Shown: positions 1 through 8,386 of the stretch, in pieces
Position numbering within the stretch: position 1 is the stretch's first letter
Layout of the letters: every line of letters starts with the position of its first letter
DNA from: JAPHSX01 sp050298555
Lineage (GTDB): Bacteria > Pseudomonadota > Gammaproteobacteria > Thiohalomonadales > Thiohalomonadaceae
Reading direction: 5' to 3'
Assembly (NCBI GenBank): GCA_050298555.1
Contig: JBNKUL010000033.1
Location: 79,672-143,671, forward strand
Length of the DNA: 64,000 bases
Notes under the pieces: model-generated
The model's database searches: none
What the model saw: the letters and a program-made list of their open reading frames with translations, nothing else
Told to the model about the DNA's origin: nothing
Position numbers and translations under genes: made by a program

Positions 1-319
1 TGGTGGCGCCGGCCGGATAGAGTTTTACCGCCTTTACCACGCCACTCTCCTTCGCCCTGTGGATCTCCTCAGGCGTGGTTATATCGGTGAGGTAGAGGGT
101 CATCAGTGGTTCGAAGTCACTGCCCTCGGGCAGGGCGGCAAGTACCCGCTCGCGATAGGCCAGCGCCTGTTCGGTGGTGGTGACCGGCGGCTTGAGGTTG
201 GGCATGACGATGGCGCGGTGGAAGCGCTCGGCGCTGTGGGCGGCAACGGCCTTCAGGGCGTCGCCATCGCGCAGGTGTAAATGCCAATCATCCGGACGGC
301 AGATGGTCAGTTGATCCAC
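1..319 (-). CDS. pyrC: Dihydroorotase PyrC, 3' part missing (left edge)
   Basis: PyrC catalyses the reversible cyclisation of N-carbamoyl-aspartate to dihydroorotate, the third step of cytosolic pyrimidine synthesis. Only the first 106 residues lie in the window. They show the metal-binding HxH of the amidohydrolase barrel (WHLHLRDGD, His13 and His15), the segment VMPNLKPPVT, and KLYPAGAT, whose Lys99 is the expected carboxylated bridging lysine. This is the short E. coli-type (class II) enzyme, not the long PyrC/PyrX type. I chose the GTG start at 319 because GGAG lies a few bases upstream and the family begins about 12 residues before HxH. The rest of the gene lies beyond position 1. Confidence 0.93.
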   Translation of the reverse strand, partial: MDQLTICRPDDWHLHLRDGDALKAVAAHSAERFHRAIVMPNLKPPVTTTEQALAYRERVLAALPEGSDFEPLMTLYLTDITTPEEIHRAKESGVVKAVKLYPAGAT

Positions 320-403
320 GGTGAAACTCCAAGTTTAGGGGGTGTGCAAGTATGGCATGCCTGCAACCGAACAGGGAAATTCGGCAAGGCGGGAGGTGGG
401 GAG

Positions 404-429
404 GTGAGCGATCCGGATGGATCGCTCAC
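404..429. terminator. 11-bp perfect hairpin downstream of lipoprotein gene
   Basis: GTGAGCGATCC at 404-414 and GGATCGCTCAC at 419-429 are exact inverted repeats around a 4-base loop. The hairpin lies nine bases beyond the stop of the leftward lipoprotein gene, where a terminator is expected. No T-run follows on the minus strand, so it may act as an mRNA 3'-end stabiliser or a Rho-assisted stop instead. It also lies in the region upstream of pyrC. Confidence 0.5.
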
Positions 430-437
430 AGTTAAGG

Positions 438-1832
438 TTATTGAGCCGCTGCAGGTTCAGTAGTAGCGGCATCGGGTGCGGCGGCTTCCGATGCGGCCGC
501 CCTGGCGGCTGCGGCTTCGGCTTCAGCCTTGGCGGCTTCGGCTTCGGCCTGGGCCTTGGCAGCGGCTTGTGCTGCCGCTTTTGCCTTGGCCTGGGCTTCA
601 GCCCTGGCTTTAGCGGCAGCTTGCGCCTTCTTCTGGCCTGCCTCTAGGGTGTCGAGGCGTGACTGCAACTGCTGCTTACTCTCCTGCTCACTTCTAAGCT
701 GTGCGCTCACGGCAGCGAGCTGTCTTGTGAGGCTATCCTTCTCAAGGTTAAGCGTGGCAATTTGGCCAATACGATCCGCGCTCTTGCTGTCGCTGCTCTC
801 AACCGCGCTGCTCAGTGAGCTCACCTTGGCCTGTGCTGCGGCAAGTTTTTCCTCATTTTCGGCAATCTGCTGAGTCAACTTCGCAATACTGCCGATGATG
901 CGCTCTTTGCGAACGTTGAAGGGGAGGTCGCTCATGTCCGGCAGTGACAGGGCCTCGCCAATTGCCGCCAGGCGGTTTTCTTCGCCAAGGACGTGACTCT
1001 CGAGCTGCGGGGTCTTGGCGTCATCCAGCCGCTTGACGGTTTGCGAAATGAGTTGCGCGTGTTCCACGGCCCGCAGCGCGTCGCTGCCATGCTCCTCGAT
1101 GCCGTCGGCATCGTCAGGGGAGGCGTTAATGTAGAGGTCGGCACGGCGAATCGCCTCGCTGGCGAGCTTAAATGAGCTGGCCGCATGCTTGTCGGCATCG
1201 TTGTCCTTGAGGGCCTCCAGCAGGCGTTGTGCCTTACCAACGTACATCTCCTTGGTGGCCTCAATGCGGAATGCCCTGCAGTCGGTTATCAGGTCCGCAC
1301 GTTTGGCGACGGCCTTTTCCGTTTTGCCCTCTTCGATGTACACAATAAGGTCGGAAAACTTCTCACGAAGCTTTTTGTGCTGTTTGGCATTGAACTGTTG
1401 CGCATGCACCCGCTCCATCTTCTCAAACTCGGTGATGAGAGCGCCAAGGTTCGCCTCTACAGCGGCCTTGGTCTTATCGGCACGGTCCAGATTGCGGTTT
1501 GCGAGGATGATGTACTCGAAAATATCCGCCTCATCCTTTCCTCCCTTCAGGGCCTTGCGGGCCTTTTCCAGCCTCTCCTTGGCATCGACAAAATTTTCAG
1601 GCGAGTAGAATTCGACATTATCCGCCGCAGCCTGGCGTAGCCGGGTCTCACTCGTCTCCAGTGCACTTTGGGCTGAGACACCACTGTAGCGGGCCTTCTC
1701 TTGCGCGGTCATCTCGACACTGGAGCCGCCGATGAGGCTGCTGATGCTGCCGAGGTTGATGTTGCCCATACCACCGCAGCCACTAAGGGTGAGCGTGCTG
1801 CCAAGAATCGCGGGAATGATCAGATGCTTCAT
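438..1832 (-). CDS. Coiled-coil lipoprotein (DUF4398-like)
   Basis: This is a predicted outer-membrane or periplasmic lipoprotein of 464 residues. The N-terminus is a lipoprotein signal peptide with lipobox LSGC (Cys19). Residues 50-270 are helical and resemble the DUF4398 type (alternating Ala, Glu and Lys around ENFVDAKERLEKARKAL). Residues 300-400 form a long coiled coil, and the C-terminal 70 residues are a low-complexity Ala/Glu/Lys tail with AKA and AEA repeats. The tail resembles the Ala-rich linker of TolA or peptidoglycan-associated proteins. The ATG start has a strong GGAGGAAAC ribosome site. I do not recognise a specific function; a structural role in the envelope is inference. Confidence 0.8.
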   Translation of the reverse strand: MKHLIIPAILGSTLTLSGCGGMGNINLGSISSLIGGSSVEMTAQEKARYSGVSAQSALETSETRLRQAAADNVEFYSPENFVDAKERLEKARKALKGGKDEADIFEYIILANRNLDRADKTKAAVEANLGALITEFEKMERVHAQQFNAKQHKKLREKFSDLIVYIEEGKTEKAVAKRADLITDCRAFRIEATKEMYVGKAQRLLEALKDNDADKHAASSFKLASEAIRRADLYINASPDDADGIEEHGSDALRAVEHAQLISQTVKRLDDAKTPQLESHVLGEENRLAAIGEALSLPDMSDLPFNVRKERIIGSIAKLTQQIAENEEKLAAAQAKVSSLSSAVESSDSKSADRIGQIATLNLEKDSLTRQLAAVSAQLRSEQESKQQLQSRLDTLEAGQKKAQAAAKARAEAQAKAKAAAQAAAKAQAEAEAAKAEAEAAAARAAASEAAAPDAATTEPAAAQ

Positions 1833-1889
1833 GTTTCCTCCAGTGAAAGGATTACTATTCGTTTTATTACCGTGTCTGCTTCGCGTGGC

Positions 1890-2216
1890 CTAACTGTCTA
1901 CGTCATCACCGAACTTGATCATAACAAAGGCGCGCATGGCCGCCTCCAGCACACTCTTGCCGAGGGCCAATACATCCGGGTCGACAGAGGCGGACCACTC
2001 CTGGGTTCCTTCGGTGTCCCAGTTGAGATCGATGTTCTGTTGTTCGATGATGGGGCCGCCCTGTGACCAGTAGCGGGTGGGGTTCCAGCGGCGCGGGGGC
2101 AGGTTGTGGCCGGGATGGTAGTAGAGATGACCGTCGTCACCGCTGAAGGTCTCGAGCCCTTTGGCGCGGGCGGCCCAGAGGTCGAGTTGATCAGCTGTCA
2201 GTTCGCTTACCTGCAT
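1890..2216 (-). CDS. NinX-like (DUF2591) protein
   Basis: A 108-residue protein starting MQVSELTADQLDLWAARAKG. It ends with a conserved-looking block (GGPIIE, then AAMRAFVMIKFGDDV) that matches the layout of the DUF2591/NinX family, best known as small phage lambda-region proteins of unknown function. The frame can be extended upstream to a TTG at 2282, but the ATG at 2216 aligns with the family's usual start. Family members also occur as lone chromosomal genes. No other phage gene is nearby, so this is not evidence of a prophage. It lies divergently beside the DUF3301 gene. Confidence 0.72.
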   Translation of the reverse strand: MQVSELTADQLDLWAARAKGLETFSGDDGHLYYHPGHNLPPRRWNPTRYWSQGGPIIEQQNIDLNWDTEGTQEWSASVDPDVLALGKSVLEAAMRAFVMIKFGDDVDS

Positions 2217-2301
2217 AATTCCGTGTCCGATGGCGGGCTTGAGGTGATTATCGCGCGTATTTGGCCCGCTGAGTAGTATCAATTTTTTGGGGTGTTATTA
2301 A

Positions 2302-2622
2302 ATGGATGGCCTTTTCCTGACTATCGTTATCGTCGCTGCCTGGTTCTGGTATGCCTCGGCGCGCTCTCGCGAGCAGGCTGTGGCGGCTGTGCGCCGTGCC
2401 TGCGAACGTCACGGCCAGCAACTGCTGGATGAGACGGTGATGCTGGTGCGGCTGCGCCCGCGTCGTTCCCGCAGTGGGCGGATGGGACTGAGTTTTGAGT
2501 ATAGCTTTGAGTTTTACGGTGACGGTGAGCAGCGCCGAGGGGGCAGGGTGGCGCTATTCGGTGGTCGTATTGTCGCTCTGGAGCTCGAGTTGCCGCAGGG
2601 TACCCTCTACGATACCCATTAA
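2302..2622 (+). CDS. DUF3301 membrane-anchored protein
   Basis: A 106-residue protein with one N-terminal membrane segment (residues 3-18, ending WFWYASARSREQ). A short basic cytoplasmic domain follows, with the pattern CERHGQQLLDETVML and then FEYSFEFYGDGEQRRGG. This layout is the DUF3301 family, found in many gammaproteobacteria and of unknown function. The ATG at 2302 is the first in frame and places the transmembrane segment at the N-terminus. The gene stands alone, divergent from the NinX-like gene. Confidence 0.78.
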   Translation: MDGLFLTIVIVAAWFWYASARSREQAVAAVRRACERHGQQLLDETVMLVRLRPRRSRSGRMGLSFEYSFEFYGDGEQRRGGRVALFGGRIVALELELPQGTLYDTH

Positions 2623-2640
2623 ATGGTTTAATGGGTGCAC

Positions 2641-2670
2641 TTGTCAGTTGTTGTCACCACCTGTTATAAA
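2641..2670 (+). promoter_or_regulatory. Sigma-70-type promoter for the LysR operon
   Basis: TTGTCA (2641-2646) and TATAAA (2665-2670) are separated by 18 bases, close to the sigma-70 consensus. They lie about 55 bases before the LysR start codon, with an AAGGAG ribosome site at 2710-2715. The promoter would serve the LysR gene and the two genes after it. Confidence 0.55.
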
Positions 2671-2723
2671 GTATCCTTGCCCGTCATAAATAGAACATAT
2701 AGACCCCCTAAGGAGATGTAGTC

Positions 2724-3623
2724 ATGGCAGATAGACGACTACAGGTATTTCACACCGTGGCACGCCAGCTCAGCTTCACCAAGGCGGCGGAGTCACTCCA
2801 TATGACCCAGCCGGCCGTTACCTTCCAGGTGCGTCAGCTCGAAGAGTATTTCAATACCCGCCTGTTCGACCGTACTCACAACCGCATCAGCCTGACCGAG
2901 GCGGGGCAGCGGGTGTACGAGTACGCGGATCGCATCTTTTCGCTCTACGCGGAGATGGAGAACTCGGTGCGCGACCTTACCGGTGAGGTAAGTGGCGTGC
3001 TGATGCTGGGCGCCAGTACCACCATCGCCGAATATATGTTGCCGGCGCTGCTCGGCGATTTTAAGGCCAAGTACCCCGAGGTCTCCATCCGACTGCAGGT
3101 GGCTAACACCGACGGCATCGTCTCCATGGTGGAGAATAACTCCATCGACCTCGGCGTGGTCGAGGCGCCGGTGAGCAACAAGAATCTGGTGGTCGACACC
3201 TGTCGTCAGGATCAGATGGTGCTGGCCGTTCCCCCCAGCCATGAGTTGGCCAATAAGGAGAGCGTGCCGATCGTCGAGCTCTCCAACTACCCTTACATCT
3301 GTCGCGAGGAGGGTTCAGGCACCCGTGAGGTAATGCTGGAGGCGATGAACGCCGCAGGCGGCAACCCTGCCAACCTCGATATCGTGATGGAGCTGGGTAG
3401 TCCCGAGGCAGTGAAAGGCGCCGTCGAGGCCGGGATGGGTATCTCGATCCTCTCCAGCGCGACAATTGAGAAGGAGCTCAAGCTAGGTTCACTGGTCGCG
3501 GTGAACCTGGATGTGCCGATCGAGCGCCCCTTCTCATTTGTGCACCAGAAGCAGAAGTTCCGCCTGCGTGCGATGGAGAAGTTGCTCGACTTCGCCAAGA
3601 CCTACTGCCAAGAGCACCAGTAG
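2724..3623 (+). CDS. LysR-family transcriptional regulator
   Basis: A 299-residue LysR-type regulator. Residues 1-65 are the winged helix-turn-helix (LSFTKAAESLHMTQPAVTFQ, then LFDRTHNRISLTEAG). Residues 90-295 are a two-lobed periplasmic-binding-like effector domain (LGASTTIAEYMLPALL, VEAGMGISILSS). The effector domain resembles the YeiE/CbbR branch, which senses small anions, but the ligand cannot be read from sequence. The ATG start has AAGGAG eight bases upstream. A small hypothetical gene and an AI-2E-family permease follow with short gaps and may be co-transcribed. Targets are unknown; no divergent gene is adjacent. Confidence 0.92.
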   Translation: MADRRLQVFHTVARQLSFTKAAESLHMTQPAVTFQVRQLEEYFNTRLFDRTHNRISLTEAGQRVYEYADRIFSLYAEMENSVRDLTGEVSGVLMLGASTTIAEYMLPALLGDFKAKYPEVSIRLQVANTDGIVSMVENNSIDLGVVEAPVSNKNLVVDTCRQDQMVLAVPPSHELANKESVPIVELSNYPYICREEGSGTREVMLEAMNAAGGNPANLDIVMELGSPEAVKGAVEAGMGISILSSATIEKELKLGSLVAVNLDVPIERPFSFVHQKQKFRLRAMEKLLDFAKTYCQEHQ

Positions 3624-3632
3624 GAGAGTGCG

Positions 3633-4010
3633 GTGTTTCCCGTAGCCAATACCAAGAAGCGCAAGCCGGAGAAGCGCCTGCGAGAGATCTACGAGCAGTT
3701 GCCTGATGCCGAGCGCAACAGTTTGCTCGACTTTGCCGAATTTCTCGCCGAGCGGGCTACTCCAAGGACCGCGGAGGTGCCGCAGGAGCCGCTAGACATC
3801 CCCCGCCCCGAGGAGGAGAACGTGGTGGCGGCAATGAAGCGGCTGCGCGAGACCTACCCGATGATCGATCACTCCAAGCTGTTGCACGAGGCCTCGGGCC
3901 TGATGGCCGAGCACCTGATGCAGGGGCGACCCGCCCCCGAGGTGATCGATAAGATGGAGGCGCTGTTCCTCCAGCACTACGAAAAGCAGACCAGCCACGA
4001 TAACAACTGA
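3633..4010 (+). CDS. Small hypothetical protein
   Basis: A 125-residue acidic, helical protein without signal peptide or membrane segment. The segment LPDAERNSLLDFAEFLAER resembles the short helix found in DUF2281-type antitoxin-like proteins, but the rest (residues 60-125) is not a toxin-antitoxin partner I recognise, and no toxin lies beside it. It starts with GTG; its ribosome site (TAGGAGAG) overlaps the stop of the LysR gene, so the two are probably translated from one message. The permease gene starts four bases after its stop. Function unknown. Confidence 0.75.
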   Translation: MFPVANTKKRKPEKRLREIYEQLPDAERNSLLDFAEFLAERATPRTAEVPQEPLDIPRPEEENVVAAMKRLRETYPMIDHSKLLHEASGLMAEHLMQGRPAPEVIDKMEALFLQHYEKQTSHDNN

Positions 4011-4014
4011 CCCC

Positions 4015-5076
4015 ATGAACCTCATTAAAGAGTGGTTCCAGCGCTATTTTTCCGACCCGCAGGCGGTGCTGCTGGCGGTACTGCTCCTTATTGGCTTCTC
4101 GGTGGTGGTGTTTATGGGGAAGATGCTTGCCCCGGTGCTTGCCAGCATTGTCATCGCCTATCTGCTGGAGGGGGTGATTCACGCCCTACAACGCCGCGGG
4201 GCGCCGCGCACCCGGGTGGTGATCCTGGTCTTCCTCAGTTTCTCCGCCTTCATTATCTTCCTGCTGGTTGGCGTGGTGCCGCTGTTGTGGGGGCAGGCGC
4301 TGGAGCTGATTCGTGAACTGCCCAACTACATGAACCGCGGCCAGGAGGCGCTGCTGCAGTTGCCGCACCACTACCCGGTGATCAGCGAGGCGCAGATCAA
4401 GGAGGTCATGGCACTGATCCAGCAGGAGATCACCCAAATGGGGCAGCGCCTCCTTTCGCTCTCCCTCTCCTCCATTCCCGGTATTATCACCGTCCTGGTC
4501 TACCTCATTCTGGTGCCTTTACTGGTGTTCTTTTTCCTCAAGGACAAGAGCAAGATCATCCGCTGGTTCACCGGCTTCCTGCCACATGAGCGTGCTCTCT
4601 CCGCCGAGGTCTGGCGGGCGGTGGACATCCAGCTCGGTAACTACGTACGCGGCAAGTTCTGGGAGATCCTCATCGTTGGCGTCACTACCTTCATTGCCTT
4701 TAGCCTGCTGGGGATCAAGTACGCCATGCTGCTTGCGGCGCTGGTGGGCTTATCGGTGGTGGTACCCTATATCGGTGCCGCGGTGGTGACCGTGCCGGTA
4801 GCGCTGGTGGCCTGGTTCCAGTGGGGCTGGGGCTCTGATTTCGCCTGGCTGATGGTCGTCTACGGCATCATTCAGGCGTTGGACGGTAACGTACTGGTGC
4901 CGCTGCTCTTCTCTGAGGTGGTGAACCTCCATCCGGTGGCGATTATCGTGGCGATCCTTGTGTTTGGCGGCCTGTGGGGATTTTGGGGCGTCTTCTTTGC
5001 CATCCCGTTGGCGACCCTGGTGAGCGCCATCCTGGTGGCCTGGCCGCGTCCAGCCGACGCGCCCGTTCACGCCTAA
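4015..5076 (+). CDS. AI-2E family permease (PerM/YdiK-like)
   Basis: An inner-membrane protein of 353 residues from the AI-2 exporter/UPF0118 superfamily. It has about eight membrane segments: a pair at residues 18-50, one near 65-90, a cytoplasmic helical stretch (residues 100-150), then segments at 155-178, 215-245, 247-270 and a final pair at 300-345. Characteristic motifs are SSIPGIITVLVYLILVPLLV and VPYIGAAVVTVPVA. Family members export quorum signals or act as Na+/H+ antiporters; the substrate here is unknown. Its last four bases overlap the 3' end of the convergent HD-GYP gene. Confidence 0.88.
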   Translation: MNLIKEWFQRYFSDPQAVLLAVLLLIGFSVVVFMGKMLAPVLASIVIAYLLEGVIHALQRRGAPRTRVVILVFLSFSAFIIFLLVGVVPLLWGQALELIRELPNYMNRGQEALLQLPHHYPVISEAQIKEVMALIQQEITQMGQRLLSLSLSSIPGIITVLVYLILVPLLVFFFLKDKSKIIRWFTGFLPHERALSAEVWRAVDIQLGNYVRGKFWEILIVGVTTFIAFSLLGIKYAMLLAALVGLSVVVPYIGAAVVTVPVALVAWFQWGWGSDFAWLMVVYGIIQALDGNVLVPLLFSEVVNLHPVAIIVAILVFGGLWGFWGVFFAIPLATLVSAILVAWPRPADAPVHA

Positions 5077-8000
5077 TAAGCCCCTGCTCTCTCCGTACTA
5101 CTACCAGGCTCTTGCCATCTAAACCCCTTCTCCTTAAATAGATGAATGCAGCTGTCGACAACATCGGGGTCGAAATGGCGCTCTCTTCCCTGTTCGATGA
5201 CCTCCAGCGCCTTATCGATGCCGAGTGCCGCGCGGTAGGGGCGGTGTGATGTGATGGCCTCAACCACATCGGCGACGGCGAGGATTCGTGTTTCAATCCT
5301 AATCTCATCCCCCTTTAGACCATCGGGGTAGCCGGAGCCGTCAAGGCGTTCGTGGTGGTGGCGTATCATGTCGACCACCGGCCAGGGAAACTGGATGTCC
5401 TTAATAATGTCGTAGCCGACGCTGGGATGGGACTTAATGAGGGCGAATTCATCTGCGGTCAACCTTCCGGGGCGGTTCAACAGTTCTGACGGTATGTAAA
5501 CCTTGCCGATATCGTGGATCGTGCTGCCAAGCTGCAACCCCGTAAGCTGAAACTCGGAGAGCCCCATATCGCGGCCGATCGCTTCGGCCAACTGTGCTAC
5601 CCGGTGTTGGTGGCCGGCGGTATAGGGGTCGCGCTTCTCAAGGGTGCGGGCGATGGCGTCAATGGTCTGAAACAGCATTCCCTCCAGCGCCCCCACCGCC
5701 TTGTCTCGCTCACCCCGGGTACGCAGGTTGGTGATACCGAAGGAGAGATCCTCTGCCAGCTCCTCGAAGAGCTCTATCTCCTGAGGTTCCATTACCGTGT
5801 GTTCTGGACCACATACAACCATGGCACCAATCGTCGCGCTGGCAGCCTTGAGTGGTAGTGCGATGGCGTTGCTGCAAAGACTCTGGTTGCCGTTACACTC
5901 TTGAAGGTGGCAACTGCCAGGATCAAGGCGGCTATGTGTCTGTGCTTTTCCTTCACGTATTACGGTGGCCAACAGGGCATTATCATCACTGAGTGTGGCT
6001 GCGTTCAGAGCAGATAGTTCTACGCCCTCCGCTTGTACCACGGCCTGTTGTGTGAGCTGTTTGTGCTCTGCATCGAGGTAGCCTACCCAGGCACGAGTGT
6101 AACCTCCCTCTTCCACCAGGATTCGGCACATCGATTCGCTCAGCTCCTGTTCTGAGATGGCATGCACCAGCGAGCGGTTGCTTTTGCTCAGGGTGCTAAG
6201 AATACGGTTGGTACGCATCAGCAGGGATTGCGAGTTGTGCTGTTCGATTAGGGTACCCAGCTGGACAGCTATTGCCTCGATGAGAGAGTGCTCCTCTCTC
6301 AGGAATGCTATTTCGTCGGCAGTTTGTGTCTGTGGCGAAAGGTAGCCGAAGGTGATATCACCTCGTGTGATGCCATCTACCATGAGTGAAGCCTGTAGCT
6401 GGTTCTTGCTTTCCATGAACCCGGCGGTGTGGAATTCGTCCTTGTCAAAGCGGATTCGTGCGACCGCCTGATCTGGGTAGAGCAGGGCCGGGGGCAGGTA
6501 GTCGGCCGCCTGTTGCAGCAGCTCGCCGACGGGGCGCTTGACCTCGTTCTGCAATGCACTGACCCGATACAGGCACTGCAGCTCCTTGAGTCGTTCGCGC
6601 AACTGCTCTCGCGCCTCCTCTTCGCTCAGCTGAGCCAGCTTTATTTCGGTGATATCCATCTGCGTACCGACCATACGCACCACGCATCCTTGTCGGTCGC
6701 AGATTGCATGGCCGCGTGCCAGAAACCAGAGCCACTGACCATCACGATGGCGCAGCCGGTATTCGAGCTCCAGGCGCTCCGTGTCGCCTTTCAGCAAGGT
6801 TTGTATCGCCTCATCTGCCTCCAGCCGGTCATCCGGGTGGAGGCGTGTCGACCATTCGTCGTAGCTGTTGCCAAGCTCTTCCTCCCGATATCCCAGTTGC
6901 AGCTTCCAGCGTGGTGAGTAGTAGACTTTCTTTTGTTCGATGTCCCAGTCAAACAGGCCGTCTTGTGCCCCTTCGATAGCCAATTCCACACGCTCACGAC
7001 TGGCAGCAAGCTCGTGTTCCATTTGGCGCCGTTCAGAGGTGTCGCGCACCGTCGCCATCAGCGCCGGCCGCCCATCGAGTACCAGGGCGGATGAGTTGAA
7101 GTCTGCATAGAAGATGGTGCCGTCGGGACGCAGGACCGGGATATCCTCGGCGATAGTGAGTTCACCGCGCAGCTGACGTTCAAATTGGTCCAGCACATGT
7201 GCCAGCTGTTCTGCTGGGTGTATCTCTTCTACACGCATCGCTGTGAGGGTATTCTGGCTCACCCCTAGCATTTTGCAGAATGCACGGTTGGCCAAGAGAA
7301 ACCGCTTGCTCTCTGCATCGGCCACCACGATGCCATCAAGAGCGGTGCTAATAACGGTTTGCAGGCGATGTTGACTCTCCTCCAGTGCTTGCTCCTCTGC
7401 ACGCAGGCGCTCGTATGGCAGGCGTATGCTTTTGATGAATACCGAGTTGTAGACCAGAAGAAAGGCGATGATCTTGTAGATATGCCCCAGTAGGTTGAAA
7501 ACGTCCGATACCTCGGTGTAGACGGTGAAACAGAGTTCACTCAGCATGGAGGTGGCGGCGGCAGCAGCTAAAGAGAGTGAAACGCTGTCGGGGCTACGCC
7601 AGGCGTTACGGCCAAGGAGAATGGCGGAGAGGGTAAAGAGGCCTATTACCAAATATTCGGTATGTACCTTGAAGCTGGTCAGCCCCTCTCCCTCAATGAA
7701 GGTGTGAGGCCAGGCGTCCTGATGGTGCAGAACCCCCCAGTAACTTGCTGCTACGAATAGTAAGCTGGCGAGCAGGTACTGGTATCGACGCAGTGGTGTT
7801 GCCAATGGTCGCCATGGCCGCACTGCAGCGATTAGGAAGGTCAGTGCGGTCAACAGCCGGGCAAGCAGCCAGAAGTTGATGGCCTTCTCCGGGCTACCGG
7901 GAGTGACGAAATCGGGCATACCCTTGAAGGAGAGCATGTGGGCAAAGTCGAGCAGCCCGGCGGCCATCAGGCCTGTAGCCAGCAGCACGATGTTGCCTGG

Positions 8001-8201
8001 TTGCTCCGCGCTATAGGCATTCCAGACAACGCCGAATACAAGAAACGCCACGACGATAGAGGCCGTCTCCATCAGCACATGTAGCGGCAGGTAATGGCCC
8101 AGACCGTGGACAAAATAGAGGGGGGATGCCTGTAGTAGCATTACCACCAGACCCGCTAGCGCCAAGACGAGAAGGAGATATCGGATGGTGCTGGATCTCA
8201 T
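5073..8201 (-). CDS. MASE3-PAS-PAS-GAF-HD-GYP c-di-GMP phosphodiesterase
   Basis: A 1042-residue membrane sensor expected to hydrolyse cyclic-di-GMP. Residues 1-260 are a MASE3 domain with about seven membrane helices (LDFAHMLSFKGMPDF). Two PAS domains follow (about 280-400 and 405-530; the second contains DGLFDWDIEQ and LHPDDR), then a GAF domain (about 680-830). The C-terminal HD-GYP domain (840-1030) keeps HDIGK near residue 896 and HHERLDGSGYP near 953, so it looks catalytically intact. I chose the ATG at 8201 over the upstream GTG at 8240 because AAGGGAG sits eight bases before it. The signal is unknown; the PAS and GAF domains suggest redox, gas or ligand sensing. Confidence 0.92.
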   Translation of the reverse strand: MRSSTIRYLLLVLALAGLVVMLLQASPLYFVHGLGHYLPLHVLMETASIVVAFLVFGVVWNAYSAEQPGNIVLLATGLMAAGLLDFAHMLSFKGMPDFVTPGSPEKAINFWLLARLLTALTFLIAAVRPWRPLATPLRRYQYLLASLLFVAASYWGVLHHQDAWPHTFIEGEGLTSFKVHTEYLVIGLFTLSAILLGRNAWRSPDSVSLSLAAAAATSMLSELCFTVYTEVSDVFNLLGHIYKIIAFLLVYNSVFIKSIRLPYERLRAEEQALEESQHRLQTVISTALDGIVVADAESKRFLLANRAFCKMLGVSQNTLTAMRVEEIHPAEQLAHVLDQFERQLRGELTIAEDIPVLRPDGTIFYADFNSSALVLDGRPALMATVRDTSERRQMEHELAASRERVELAIEGAQDGLFDWDIEQKKVYYSPRWKLQLGYREEELGNSYDEWSTRLHPDDRLEADEAIQTLLKGDTERLELEYRLRHRDGQWLWFLARGHAICDRQGCVVRMVGTQMDITEIKLAQLSEEEAREQLRERLKELQCLYRVSALQNEVKRPVGELLQQAADYLPPALLYPDQAVARIRFDKDEFHTAGFMESKNQLQASLMVDGITRGDITFGYLSPQTQTADEIAFLREEHSLIEAIAVQLGTLIEQHNSQSLLMRTNRILSTLSKSNRSLVHAISEQELSESMCRILVEEGGYTRAWVGYLDAEHKQLTQQAVVQAEGVELSALNAATLSDDNALLATVIREGKAQTHSRLDPGSCHLQECNGNQSLCSNAIALPLKAASATIGAMVVCGPEHTVMEPQEIELFEELAEDLSFGITNLRTRGERDKAVGALEGMLFQTIDAIARTLEKRDPYTAGHQHRVAQLAEAIGRDMGLSEFQLTGLQLGSTIHDIGKVYIPSELLNRPGRLTADEFALIKSHPSVGYDIIKDIQFPWPVVDMIRHHHERLDGSGYPDGLKGDEIRIETRILAVADVVEAITSHRPYRAALGIDKALEVIEQGRERHFDPDVVDSCIHLFKEKGFRWQEPGSSTERAGAY

Positions 8202-8386
8202 GGTCTTAACTCCCTTTAGACAGTGACTAAATAGTAGCACGTGCTGTGCCGTCTGGAATGTGTTTATGTTCCGTCACAGGTAATCGAAAATTTCCGCAAA
8301 ACAGGTATGATGTGCGAAGTGTTGTGCACACCGCGGTAAGGTGGGCCTGGATAGCAGAAAAGAGAGAAGAGGCGCCTGAGAGGCGA

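Noticed and set aside
480..620. CRISPR-like short repeats
   Set aside because: The repeated GCTTCGGC pattern encodes the Ala/Glu-rich tail of the lipoprotein in frame; there are no spacers.
1890..2216. Prophage remnant based on the NinX-like gene
   Set aside because: No integrase, capsid, or lysis gene or attachment site accompanies it, and neighbours are ordinary chromosomal genes.
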